Shown one piece after another: positions 1 to 8,183 of a stretch of 64,000 bases of DNA. The notes beneath the pieces were generated by a model. That model made no database searches. It was not told the origin of the DNA and saw nothing but the letters and a program-made list of their open reading frames with translations. Each line of letters opens with the position of its first letter. The first letter of the stretch is position 1. The DNA is from Pseudomonas iridis. GTDB lineage: Bacteria > Pseudomonadota > Gammaproteobacteria > Pseudomonadales > Pseudomonadaceae. The position numbers were made by a program, and so were the translations under genes. The stretch lies in assembly GCF_017980685.1 (NCBI RefSeq), contig NZ_JACXXO010000009.1:124001-188000 (forward strand), read 5' to 3'.

Positions 1-2282
1 ACCTGCTTGTCGGTGCTGATCGCCACGTCGATTTGCGGCGCGATCACTTTGATCCCGGCATTCTGGAAACTGTACTGACCGCTCTTGGTGTACAGCACGG
101 AGAAGGTCAGGTTCGGTGCGAAGTTATCCTTCACCGCAATGCGTGCGCGGTATTGGGTGTCGCTGAGTTTTTCCAGTTTCAACCAGTCGCCGCCCTTGGC
201 CAGCAGCGCGGTGGCTTCGACCTTGTCGCGCTCCAGCGACAGCAGTGCATCATTGACCGGCTCAGGGAAGGTGATCAGCGCCAGCGCTTCATCGCCGGCC
301 TTGTACTCAGGTTTGTCGAGGACGATTTCGACGGTGCCCGGCACAGCTTTGACGCCGTCACCGGTGACCGCATGACCGGTGGCGCCGAGGACGCGACCGT
401 GTTGATCCTTGAGCGTCAGGTTGTAAGTGCCCGGACGTTCGAAGGCCAGACTGAAGCCTTTGTCAGTCGCCGCGAGTTTGCCTTCGCCGGTGCTCTGGTC
501 TTCCAGGCGCACCCAGTCGTAAGTGCTCGGCGTGACCGCTTTGCTCTGCTCGGTGCCGCCCTCGTTGGCGTAGCTGAACGCGACCTTGTCGCCGACCGCA
601 CTGAAACGCTGCGTCGCACTCAAGCGAAAACTCGCGGCGCCACGGTCAATGAGGATTTCCTTGGTGGTCTTGACCCGATACGCCGCGCCATCGCTGGCGA
701 ACACGGTGAGCATGTAGCGGCTCGGTTTGTCGGCGGCCGGCAGGTCGAGTGTGGCGTTGCCTTTGCTGTCGGTGGTCAGTTCGGTGCTGGTCAGTTCCAC
801 CGGGAATTGCCCGAGGTATTGCAGTTCGTTGTCGACCATCGACAGTTGCTGCGCGCGCAGGCTCAGGGTCAGTTTGGCGTTCGCCACCGGTTTGCCGTCC
901 GGGTACAACAGCACCAGACTGCCCTTGACCGGCTCGCCGGTACGGTAATCCTGCTTGGCCAGATTCAGCGAAATCTCGAAGTGTGGCTTGATGTACTCAG
1001 CCACGCGGAAGGCGCTGCTGTAAGCCTGATCCTTATAGTTGAAACGAATCTCGTATCCGCCCGCCACCGCGTTATCCGGCAGCTGGAAACGCCCCTGAGT
1101 ACCGGCCTTCGAATCGAGTTTCAGATCAAGGCGTTGCAGCTCGGTACCAGTGGCGTCGAGCACGCTGACATTGACGTCGGCGGCACCCGGCAACACCGAA
1201 TCCCGCGCATTCTTGAACTCGCGACCGACGATTTTCAGCGACACCCAATCACCTGGCCGATACAGCGGTCGGTCGGTGAAGGCATAGAGTTTGGTGTCGT
1301 AGATTTCGCTGTCGTAGTAAAAGTTTTCCGAGACGAATACACCGCCCTCCTCGTCCTCGCCGATGACGAAAGAGCGCTCGGGGCTGACGTGTTTCAGGCG
1401 CAGCAAACCATCGGCATCAGTGGCGCCACTGCTCATCACGCCGAGGCCGTCGGTCCACAGCACATTGACCTTCGGCACCGAACTGCCTTCGTGTTTGCGC
1501 GCGGCCCAGACCAGCAATTCATCACCGGCAATCTTGCTCACTGCCACGGTGTTGGAAACGAAGACCATGGTGGTCGCGCGGTACTTGCCGATCAGCGCTT
1601 CGACCAGATAAAGACCCGGTTTCAACTGACCCAGCGGAATGTAAACGTTACCCGGCGCGACGCTGACAAAGTCGCTGGAAGACCCGGCCAGATTGACCCC
1701 GGCCGGTGGCTGTATCGGCTTGGCCTGCCACAGCGGATAACGGAACTGGCTGACCACCGGCAAGCCCGGAATCAGCGCGAATTGCGGCTGCGCGTCATAC
1801 GGTGTCGGTGCGACGATGGCGTTGCCCATCTTCAGCTCCGGCACTTCCTCGGTAACCTGTTTGCGCGACTCATAGGAGAACGCTCGCTGCATCACCCGAC
1901 GGGATTTTCGGTACCAGTTGTCCCACAGGTACGCGAGGGTGTTGGACAAGCCTTCGCCCTTGAACTGACCGTCGCTGACCACCCGATGCAGGTTCTTTTG
2001 ACGCTTGAGGAAGTCCAGCGGCTTGTCGATGCGATACACACGAATGTCGGCGCCGCCGTAAGGCTCCATGCGAAAACGCCGATAATCGCGACCCGGCGCT
2101 TCGAGGCGAACCATAGCCTGCTCGTCGGCAGCGAAACTGCTGTCAGCGAGCAGGAAAAAGCTTTCGCCGGACACCGGCGTGTAGCCGCTCGGCTCAACAG
2201 TGTCTTCGGCGTTCACTGCCGAAAATGGCAGGGCTAATACCAACAGCAGAGGCAGTAAACGCAACATGCGGGCACCGGTCAT
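1..2282 (-). CDS. yfaS: Bacterial alpha-2-macroglobulin (YfaS type), 3' end outside window
   Basis: Reading leftward, the protein has a signal peptide (hydrophobic LLPLLLVLALP then a cleavage site near AVNA) with no lipobox Cys. Long beta-rich macroglobulin-like domains follow, including MG2-like text such as DRPLYRPGDWVSLK and KPEYKAGDEALALITF. About 760 residues are visible and the gene continues past the left edge, so the thioester/bait region cannot be judged. The family traps or shields against proteases in the periplasm. The start chosen is the ATG whose first bases overlap the yfaT stop (ATGA); a second in-frame ATG lies at 2267. It is the last visible gene of a yfaP-yfaA-yfaT-yfaS operon, a set also known from E. 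coli. Identity is firm; function within this YfaS subgroup is not well established. Confidence 0.88.
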   Translation of the reverse strand, partial: MTGARMLRLLPLLLVLALPFSAVNAEDTVEPSGYTPVSGESFFLLADSSFAADEQAMVRLEAPGRDYRRFRMEPYGGADIRVYRIDKPLDFLKRQKNLHRVVSDGQFKGEGLSNTLAYLWDNWYRKSRRVMQRAFSYESRKQVTEEVPELKMGNAIVAPTPYDAQPQFALIPGLPVVSQFRYPLWQAKPIQPPAGVNLAGSSSDFVSVAPGNVYIPLGQLKPGLYLVEALIGKYRATTMVFVSNTVAVSKIAGDELLVWAARKHEGSSVPKVNVLWTDGLGVMSSGATDADGLLRLKHVSPERSFVIGEDEEGGVFVSENFYYDSEIYDTKLYAFTDRPLYRPGDWVSLKIVGREFKNARDSVLPGAADVNVSVLDATGTELQRLDLKLDSKAGTQGRFQLPDNAVAGGYEIRFNYKDQAYSSAFRVAEYIKPHFEISLNLAKQDYRTGEPVKGSLVLLYPDGKPVANAKLTLSLRAQQLSMVDNELQYLGQFPVELTSTELTTDSKGNATLDLPAADKPSRYMLTVFASDGAAYRVKTTKEILIDRGAASFRLSATQRFSAVGDKVAFSYANEGGTEQSKAVTPSTYDWVRLEDQSTGEGKLAATDKGFSLAFERPGTYNLTLKDQHGRVLGATGHAVTGDGVKAVPGTVEIVLDKPEYKAGDEALALITFPEPVNDALLSLERDKVEATALLAKGGDWLKLEKLSDTQYRARIAVKDNFAPNLTFSVLYTKSGQYSFQNAGIKVIAPQIDVAISTDKQ

Positions 2283-2917
2283 TGGGAGAGAAAGTTCAGT
2301 CGATAGACGCCGATGAAGTTGGGGTTGGCTGCGTCGGGTATCCATCGGGTGTCCTTCCATGTCATGAGTTGCTGCAGGCTTGCCGAACGCATGCCGTTGT
2401 CAGTCGGGGTGGTGGTGCCGGTGTGATAGGCAATGTAGCGGCCCATCCAGATCATCAGGTGCTGGTCGTCGCCCTGATCGAAAAACATCAGGTCACCGGG
2501 ACGCGCCTGCGACACGTCGCGGCTGACCAGATGACTGTTGAACTGAATCAGTTTGATTGCGTTGACGTACGGCCCGACTTTGCCGCCGCCCTGCTGCCAT
2601 TGCTGGGCGAGCTTGCGCTGATCGTCGCTCAGCGACAGTTCCGGCGGCAGGTAACGATTGGACAGGCCATTGCTGCGCAGCCATTTGTCATCGTGGACTT
2701 TCAGCGCCTCGTTGGCGGCGAAACGCACCAGCCCGGCGCAATCCTGTTGATACCAGCGCGGGCTCGGGCCCTGGCTCAGTTGCTCCTGGGCGATGCGCAC
2801 GAACCAGGCGCGGAACACCTGGGATTGTGCAGGATCGAGCGCAGGCGTTTCGATGGCTCGGGCGCCCGCGCTGAGTAAAAGCGCGAGTAAGCCGAGACTG
2901 CGGATCAGTGCCGTCAC
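2279..2917 (-). CDS. yfaT: YfaT-like DUF1175 periplasmic protein
   Basis: 212 residues from a GTG start. The GTG overlaps the yfaA stop as GTGA, so I prefer it to the longer frame opening at 2944. The N-terminus is a signal peptide (LIRSLGLLALLLSAGARA). The body contains WYQQDCAGLVRFAANEAL and PGDLMFFDQGDDQHLMIWMG. That Cys-then-His layout resembles NlpC/P60-like cysteine peptidases, but this resemblance is my inference. It matches DUF1175, which in E. coli (YfaT) sits beside the alpha-2-macroglobulin gene. It overlaps both neighbours by 4 nt, so translation is probably coupled. Its role in the A2M system is unknown. Confidence 0.82.
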   Translation of the reverse strand: MTALIRSLGLLALLLSAGARAIETPALDPAQSQVFRAWFVRIAQEQLSQGPSPRWYQQDCAGLVRFAANEALKVHDDKWLRSNGLSNRYLPPELSLSDDQRKLAQQWQQGGGKVGPYVNAIKLIQFNSHLVSRDVSQARPGDLMFFDQGDDQHLMIWMGRYIAYHTGTTTPTDNGMRSASLQQLMTWKDTRWIPDAANPNFIGVYRLNFLSQ

Positions 2918-4638
2918 AGCGCTTTCCACTCCAGCGGCAGCCACTGCCAGTGACCATCCGGCTCGCTGCCTTCAGGCAAGGTCAGGGCATATTTGCCGTA
3001 GCCGCCGAGAGTGCGAAGTTTTGGGATCAGATAGGTTTGCGCGGCGTTGTAGAACACCGGTTCCATGTCTTGCGGCAGGCTGTCGAGGGTTTCCTGCTGC
3101 ATCAGTTGCGCCATCGAATCCGGGCCGAAATAGATCGGCATCAGCACGTCTTTGGGCAGCACATCGGCCATCGGCGGGAAGCGTTTGTCGAGGGTGCCGA
3201 GGGCTTTGTCGACCAGTTTGTCGTCGAGGGAAAACAGCAGCGTCGAGCCGTGACGGGCGAGGCTGACCTTCATGAAAGCCTTGCCGCTGATTGCATCCGG
3301 ATTCTCCGCGTCCCTGGCCGCGTAGGGACCGAAGCTGGAGCTGACTTGACGCTGCCAGACGTGGCTCTGACCTTCCTGTTTCTCCACTACAGGGAATACT
3401 TTTTCTTCGACGTTGGACTCGAAGGCGCCGACCATCGAACCGAACAGTTTGCCGAGATCGCCGTCGAGCTTGCTGCTGTCCTCATCCTTCAGACTGGCCA
3501 CCAGCAAGGGCGTGTACAAACGCGAATCGGCGTACCAGCACAAGCCCGCGGCGCCCGCCACATGTTCGGTGAGTGTCTGCGCCATGGTTTCTTCGGCACC
3601 GAGTTTTACCAGCAACGGTTTCTGCGGTTCGGCGGCTACCGGCAAGGTCACGCAGGCACTGGCGCCCAGCGGCATGGCTTGCCAGACCGGTTTGAAATCG
3701 AAATCCGGCTGGTTTTCCAGCTCGTCCATGGCGAGGTAGCTGTGCCAGCCCTTGTCGTCCATGTCGAAACGCAGGCCGGCGAAGTTCGGGATGAAGCGCT
3801 GGTAGCCCATGGCGAGGACGCTGGAGTTGACCGACAGACGTTGTTTGGTTTCGGGGGGTTTGGCTGGCAGGCCGAAAGCCTCGGGGAACAGTTTTTCGCC
3901 GTTGAGCAATGCCGCCAACGCTTGCGGCGAGACGTGACCGGATTCCTCGGACACGCCGCTTTCAGGGTCGTAGTACTTGGCCGGATTGGACAGCACCACC
4001 AGTTTATCGCCGCGCGAAGCAAACAGCAGCGATTTGCTGGCGTTGTAGCTCAGCTGGTACAGCGGCACCTCGTCACTGCCAACCTTGAGATTGCCGAAAA
4101 CGCTGAGCTGGGTGTCATCCAGCGCGACTTTCGCCAGCGGCTCCAGCAGTTTGGCCAAACCCCCGCGATCCATCACCAGCAAAAAGTCCTTCAAGCGACC
4201 ATCGGCACCGCGCCATAGCGCGACATCGGCTGGCTGATCGAAAAGCTGTTCGATCAAGCTGTCCTGCAACTTCAGATCATGCTCGTAAATGATTCGGCGC
4301 AGACTACCGATCAAGCCGAGGCGATCGGCGTGGGTTTCGTAGTAGAAGACGAAATCTTCGGTGAGCGTGGCCTTGAGGAACGGCACCGTCAGCAGGTCTT
4401 TGGGCAACTGGCTCAGCGAGCGGGTTTCCAGCAATGCATCCGGGCGGCTCAGGCCGAGCCTGTCACCGGCAAGCTCCACCGGCGGCGCCTTGGGTTTGAG
4501 CAGCAGCCAGCCAAAACCGCCCGCCACGCCGGCCACCAGGCACAGTCCGACCAACAGCAACGGCCAGCGCCGGGAAGGTTTGCCAGCAGGTGTTTCGGCA
4601 GCCGGGGTAACAGTGTTATCGCTCATCTTCACGCTCAT
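2914..4638 (-). CDS. yfaA: YfaA-like DUF2138 membrane-anchored protein
   Basis: About 574 residues. A short cytoplasmic N-terminus rich in Pro/Thr is followed by one membrane segment (WPLLLVGLCLVAGVAGGFGWLL), then a large periplasmic region that matches DUF2138 in length and context. No catalytic motif is recognisable. Starts are ambiguous: ATG at 4638 is used here, with another ATG at 4626 and a TTG at 4644; none has a textbook ribosome-binding site. It lies 35 nt after yfaP and overlaps yfaT by 4 nt, so it belongs to the alpha-2-macroglobulin operon. The E. coli counterpart is also uncharacterised. Confidence 0.8.
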   Translation of the reverse strand: MSVKMSDNTVTPAAETPAGKPSRRWPLLLVGLCLVAGVAGGFGWLLLKPKAPPVELAGDRLGLSRPDALLETRSLSQLPKDLLTVPFLKATLTEDFVFYYETHADRLGLIGSLRRIIYEHDLKLQDSLIEQLFDQPADVALWRGADGRLKDFLLVMDRGGLAKLLEPLAKVALDDTQLSVFGNLKVGSDEVPLYQLSYNASKSLLFASRGDKLVVLSNPAKYYDPESGVSEESGHVSPQALAALLNGEKLFPEAFGLPAKPPETKQRLSVNSSVLAMGYQRFIPNFAGLRFDMDDKGWHSYLAMDELENQPDFDFKPVWQAMPLGASACVTLPVAAEPQKPLLVKLGAEETMAQTLTEHVAGAAGLCWYADSRLYTPLLVASLKDEDSSKLDGDLGKLFGSMVGAFESNVEEKVFPVVEKQEGQSHVWQRQVSSSFGPYAARDAENPDAISGKAFMKVSLARHGSTLLFSLDDKLVDKALGTLDKRFPPMADVLPKDVLMPIYFGPDSMAQLMQQETLDSLPQDMEPVFYNAAQTYLIPKLRTLGGYGKYALTLPEGSEPDGHWQWLPLEWKAL

Positions 4639-4673
4639 TCCCAAAGCTCACGATTTCATCCATGGCGGGATAC

Positions 4674-5465
4674 TTAATAGTTGAAAGTCTTGACCAGCAG
4701 CAGATCACCAATCGCCCGCAGGGGCACGATGAACGTCTCGCGTTTTTCGTCGACGGTGTTTTCATTGAGCACCAGCGTGATTTGCGAGGTAATCACCTCG
4801 TTCTGATTGCTGGTCTCCTCGAAGTTATAGCCGCCGTTGCCGAAATTGCCCCAATAGTTGACGTAAACCAGATAGGTGCCGTGCAGCGGCGCGGTCATGG
4901 TGAACATCTCAGGGCCGGGGCCATCGACGCCGTCGGGGTCGAGGCCGCCGCCGTTGCTCAATGCCGGCCGCGCCCAGAACGCATGCTGGCCATCGGGCGT
5001 GACAATGTGCAGATCCAGCTCAGCCTTTGGATCGTCCCATCCCAAGACAAGACGAATTCGCGCCGGCGTGCGCAAATTATTTGCTTCATAAAATTGCACG
5101 CGCTTGAGCGACTGGCCCTCGGCGCTGATCACCTCGACGCTGTTGGAACCGGCGCCAAAGGCATATGGCCGGGCGAAACGTCCCTGATTGTCGGTGTACA
5201 GATTCAGCGGATTGCCATTAACGGCGAGGCTGTGCGGCGGGCGCATATGGCCGATGGCCTTGAGCTGGCCCTGGATCATCGTGCGATTGCGCTGGACGCC
5301 ACGATCGATCGGTGGCGTCGGATAGGCGACTTGCGGGTTTTCCGTGCGATCGAGCAAGCCGTGATAACGCCAGCCACCCACCGGTTCCGACAGCTCGGCA
5401 CTCGGTGCGGCCAGCAGCGCGGGTGCGCAAACCATCCCGAGCAACAGCAAAATGAATGAACGCAT
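4674..5465 (-). CDS. yfaP: YfaP-like DUF2135 secreted protein
   Basis: 263 residues with an N-terminal signal peptide (FILLLLGMVCAPALLAAPS). The C-terminal half carries the DUF2135 pattern LVLGWDDPKAELDLHIVTPDG followed by HGTYLVYVNYWGNFG, a beta-sandwich-type secreted domain. The start ATG has a clear AGGAGG about 8 nt upstream. It is the first gene of the leftward yfaP-yfaA-yfaT-yfaS set and a good promoter lies about 110 nt upstream. In E. coli the same partners occur, but with yfaP at the other end of the cluster. Molecular function is unknown; a structural or substrate-binding partner of the alpha-2-macroglobulin is an inference from context. Confidence 0.82.
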   Translation of the reverse strand: MRSFILLLLGMVCAPALLAAPSAELSEPVGGWRYHGLLDRTENPQVAYPTPPIDRGVQRNRTMIQGQLKAIGHMRPPHSLAVNGNPLNLYTDNQGRFARPYAFGAGSNSVEVISAEGQSLKRVQFYEANNLRTPARIRLVLGWDDPKAELDLHIVTPDGQHAFWARPALSNGGGLDPDGVDGPGPEMFTMTAPLHGTYLVYVNYWGNFGNGGYNFEETSNQNEVITSQITLVLNENTVDEKRETFIVPLRAIGDLLLVKTFNY

Positions 5466-5581
5466 GTAATGCCTCCTGCCATGCCTGAACGAAACCTTGC
5501 ACCCGATCCTCGGTACTTCACAGTGGTTGAAACTGCGTTTCGTCTGAAAGACCCGTGACTGTCGGGTCGTAGAAGGCGCGA

Positions 5582-5610
5582 AGATTATCCATTCGGCATT
5601 TTTTTAACAA
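5582..5610 (-). promoter_or_regulatory. Sigma-70-type promoter for the yfa operon
   Basis: On the minus strand TTGTTA (5610-5605) and TAATCT (5587-5582) are separated by exactly 17 nt. Expected transcription start is near 5575, leaving a leader of about 110 nt before yfaP. The call rests on sequence match only. Confidence 0.55.
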
Positions 5611-5659
5611 TCGGATACATGTGCTATCGCTGTAGGAATTACGCGTATTTGTTGTGCGT

Positions 5660-5720
5660 GAGCCGAATAGCGGTCATATTCGGCTCATTAAATGAGCCGA
5701 ATAGCGTTTCTATTCGGCTC
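5660..5720. promoter_or_regulatory. Operator cluster: alternating half-sites upstream of fic
   Basis: Four copies of a half-site alternate in orientation: GAGCCGAAT (5660-5668), ATTCGGCTC (5678-5686), GAGCCGAATAG (5694-5704) and CTATTCGGCTC (5710-5720). They build two outer palindromes whose centres are 34 bp apart, and one inner palindrome (11-bp arms, 3-bp centre TAA, 5678-5702). The last half-site ends 22 bp before the fic start codon. The layout is that of a repressor binding two or more dyads. The winged-helix domain at the C-terminus of Fic itself is the obvious candidate ligand (inference). Confidence 0.7.
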
Positions 5721-5742
5721 ACGCACTCAGGATCGACACCCC

Positions 5743-6888
5743 ATGACAACTCACTGGATCTGGCAGCAGCCCGATTGGCCCGACTTCAACTGGCAGACAG
5801 AACGCCTGACGCCACTGCTGCGTGAGTGCGTACAGGCGCAGGGTCAATTGATGGGCATGGCCGGATCGGTGGGCGACTCCTTGAGTGCTCAGACTGAACT
5901 TGATGCGCTGCTGCAAAACATCGTGACTTCTTCAGCTATCGAGGGTGAGCAGTTAAATGTCGGCTCGGTTCGATCGTCATTGGCGCGCCGCCTGGGACTG
6001 GAAGTGTTCGACGGCGATCACGTCAGCCAACGCAGTGAAGGTCTGGCCAGACTGATGCTAGATGCTACTCGACGCGTCGCGGAACCATTGACGCTGGAGC
6101 GCTTGCTGGAATGGCATGAATGGCTGTTTCCGGATCCAGAAACCGGCTTTTCTTCGCGGGCAATCAATGTCGGCGCATTACGCGGCGATGAGCCGATGCA
6201 GGTGGTTTCCGGGCGGATCGATCGTCCGATCGTTCATTTTGAGGCCCCGCCCCGCCAAGGACTTGAACGCCAACTCGACGCGTTTCTCAAGTGGTTCGAC
6301 GCCAGTGAGCGGCAAGCGGGCCTCGATCCGTTATTACGTGCCGGCATCGCACATTTCTGGTTTGTCACTCTCCACCCTTTCGACGACGGCAACGGGCGAC
6401 TGACTCGCACCCTCACCGATCTGGCACTGGCTCAGGGCGAAGCGCTGGCGATTCGCTTTTACGCCATGTCGGCCAGCATTCTTGATGACCGCGCCGGTTA
6501 TTACCGAATACTCGAATCCAGCCAGAAAGCCACGCCGGACATCACCGAATGGCTGACGTGGTTCCTGCAAACCCTGTTGCGCAGCCTGCAACAAGCCATT
6601 GAGCGAATAGAAAGCGTGCTGGGCAAGACGCGATTCTGGCAAGCGCACCGCGAGTCCGAGCTTTCCGTTGAGCAGACCAAAGTACTCAATCGCCTGCTCG
6701 ACGGCGGTGAGCGCGGTTTCGGGCACGGCATCAGCGCGGCGCAGTATCAGGCTGTGGCGAAGGTATCGAAGGCCACGGCGACCCGACATTTGGCAGAATT
6801 ACTGGAAAAGGGCTGTCTGCAAAGGCTCCCTGGCGGTGGGCGAAGTACGCGTTACCAGATCAATTACCCAGGCAAATCCACTGACTGA
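5743..6888 (+). CDS. Fic-family AMP-transferase with N-terminal DUF4172 and C-terminal winged helix
   Basis: 381 residues from ATG 5743; the longer in-frame opening at 5692 lies inside the operator and is rejected. The N-terminal part matches the Fic_N/DUF4172 region (WIWQQPDWPDFNW) and contains SSAIEG at 63-68, the (S/T)xxxE(G/N) self-inhibitory motif with Glu67. The Fic catalytic motif HPFDDGNGR is complete at 211-219 (His211 base, Asn217, Arg219). Residues from about 320 (ISAAQYQAVAKVSKATATRH) form a winged helix-turn-helix. Fic enzymes transfer AMP to target-protein hydroxyls; this one should be auto-inhibited at rest. It is a single-gene unit and no adjacent antitoxin is seen. The target is unknown. 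Confidence 0.9.
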   Translation: MTTHWIWQQPDWPDFNWQTERLTPLLRECVQAQGQLMGMAGSVGDSLSAQTELDALLQNIVTSSAIEGEQLNVGSVRSSLARRLGLEVFDGDHVSQRSEGLARLMLDATRRVAEPLTLERLLEWHEWLFPDPETGFSSRAINVGALRGDEPMQVVSGRIDRPIVHFEAPPRQGLERQLDAFLKWFDASERQAGLDPLLRAGIAHFWFVTLHPFDDGNGRLTRTLTDLALAQGEALAIRFYAMSASILDDRAGYYRILESSQKATPDITEWLTWFLQTLLRSLQQAIERIESVLGKTRFWQAHRESELSVEQTKVLNRLLDGGERGFGHGISAAQYQAVAKVSKATATRHLAELLEKGCLQRLPGGGRSTRYQINYPGKSTD

Positions 6889-6965
6889 TACACCCCGCTC
6901 ATTTGCCCATACCCCCCCTATCTGCTAGTGTCGCGCCGGTTTAACGTCAACCGGAAACTGCCGCC

Positions 6966-7208
6966 ATGGCCCGCAAAAAAGCTGCACTGGATTTCGAACA
7001 GTCCCTCGCCGACCTGCAAACATTGGTCGAGCGTCTGGAGAACGGTGAATTGTCGCTGGAAGACTCGCTGACCGCTTTCGAGCAGGGCATCGGGCTGACC
7101 CGTGACTGCCAGGCAGCGCTGGCTCAGGCTGAGCAGAAGGTGCAAGTGCTGCTGGAGCGCGATGGCGAACTCGCCGAGGAACCCTTCGACGCGGAACAGC
7201 CAGAATGA
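6966..7208 (+). CDS. xseB: Exodeoxyribonuclease VII small subunit
   Basis: 80 residues with the family pattern FEQSLADLQTLVERLENGELSLEDSLTAFEQGI, followed by a helix ending in an acidic tail. XseB binds the large subunit XseA to form the ssDNA-degrading exonuclease VII. The length is typical. It overlaps ispA by 4 nt (ATGA), the usual xseB-ispA-dxs arrangement of Pseudomonas. Confidence 0.97.
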   Translation: MARKKAALDFEQSLADLQTLVERLENGELSLEDSLTAFEQGIGLTRDCQAALAQAEQKVQVLLERDGELAEEPFDAEQPE

Positions 7209-8092
7209 TTGCAGCGTATTCGGCGACCAGCCAGGCCCGGGTCAACGCGGCACTGGAAAGCCTGTTCAACGCCCCGTTGCCGGAGTTGGCGCGCCTCTAT
7301 GAGGCCATGCGCTACAGCGTGATGAACGGCGGCAAACGCGTGCGTCCGCTGTTGGCTTACGCCGCGTGCGAAGCCCTCGGTGGCAAGGCTGAGCAGGCCA
7401 ACGGCGCGGCCTGCGCGGTGGAGCTGATCCATGCCTATTCGCTGGTGCACGACGATTTGCCGGCGATGGACGACGACGACCTGCGTCGCGGCCAGCCCAC
7501 CACTCACAAGAAATTCGATGAGGCTTGCGCGATTCTCGCCGGTGACGGCTTGCAGAGTCTGGCGTTCAGCGCCTTGCTCGATCCGCGCCTGAGTGACCTC
7601 AGCGCCGATATCCGTTTGCAGATGGTCAGTGCGCTCGCACTGGCCGCAGGCCCGGCCGGTATGGTCGGCGGTCAAGCCATCGATCTCGGCTCGGTCGGTC
7701 TCAAGCTCGATCAAAAAGCCCTTGAACAGATGCACCGGCACAAGACCGGTGCGCTGATCGAAGTCAGCGTCAAACTTGGCGCCCTGGCCAGTGGCCGTGC
7801 CGAGCCGGATGAACTGCAATCCTTGCAGACTTACGCACGAGCCATCGGCCTCGCCTTCCAGGTGCAGGACGATATCCTCGACGTCGAAAGCGATACCGCC
7901 ACCCTCGGCAAACGCCAAGGCGCCGATATCGCCCGGGACAAGCCGACCTACCCGGCGCTGCTCGGCCTGGACGCGGCCAAGGCTTATGCGCTGGAGCTGC
8001 GCGATCAGGCTCTCCACGCCCTGCGACCGTTTGACGCGGCGGCCGAGCCGTTGCGCGAGTTGGCCCGGTATATCGTCGAGCGCCGCAGCTGA
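7205..8092 (+). CDS. ispA: Farnesyl diphosphate synthase (geranyltranstransferase)
   Basis: 295 residues, a full-length class I prenyl synthase. The first Asp-rich motif is DDLPAMDDDD (from Asp83, followed by LRRG) and the second is QDDILD (Asp222-Asp226). NGGKRVRP at 41-48 is the diphosphate-binding loop. It condenses IPP with DMAPP and GPP to give FPP for quinones and undecaprenyl phosphate. It is coupled to xseB by a 4-nt overlap and followed after 91 nt by dxs, which feeds the same isoprenoid pathway. Confidence 0.97.
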   Translation: MIAAYSATSQARVNAALESLFNAPLPELARLYEAMRYSVMNGGKRVRPLLAYAACEALGGKAEQANGAACAVELIHAYSLVHDDLPAMDDDDLRRGQPTTHKKFDEACAILAGDGLQSLAFSALLDPRLSDLSADIRLQMVSALALAAGPAGMVGGQAIDLGSVGLKLDQKALEQMHRHKTGALIEVSVKLGALASGRAEPDELQSLQTYARAIGLAFQVQDDILDVESDTATLGKRQGADIARDKPTYPALLGLDAAKAYALELRDQALHALRPFDAAAEPLRELARYIVERRS

Positions 8093-8183
8093 CGGCGAAT
8101 CGGCCAAAAAAGATCAACGCGTGGGCAGTGGGCGATGCATCAGGTAAACTGCCGCATCTTTTATACCTATAACGATTCGCCTG

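Noticed and set aside
33..2237. Long rightward open frame opposite yfaS
   Set aside because: It is the antisense shadow of the alpha-2-macroglobulin frame. The minus-strand product has a signal peptide and MG-domain text; the plus-strand product has no recognisable features.
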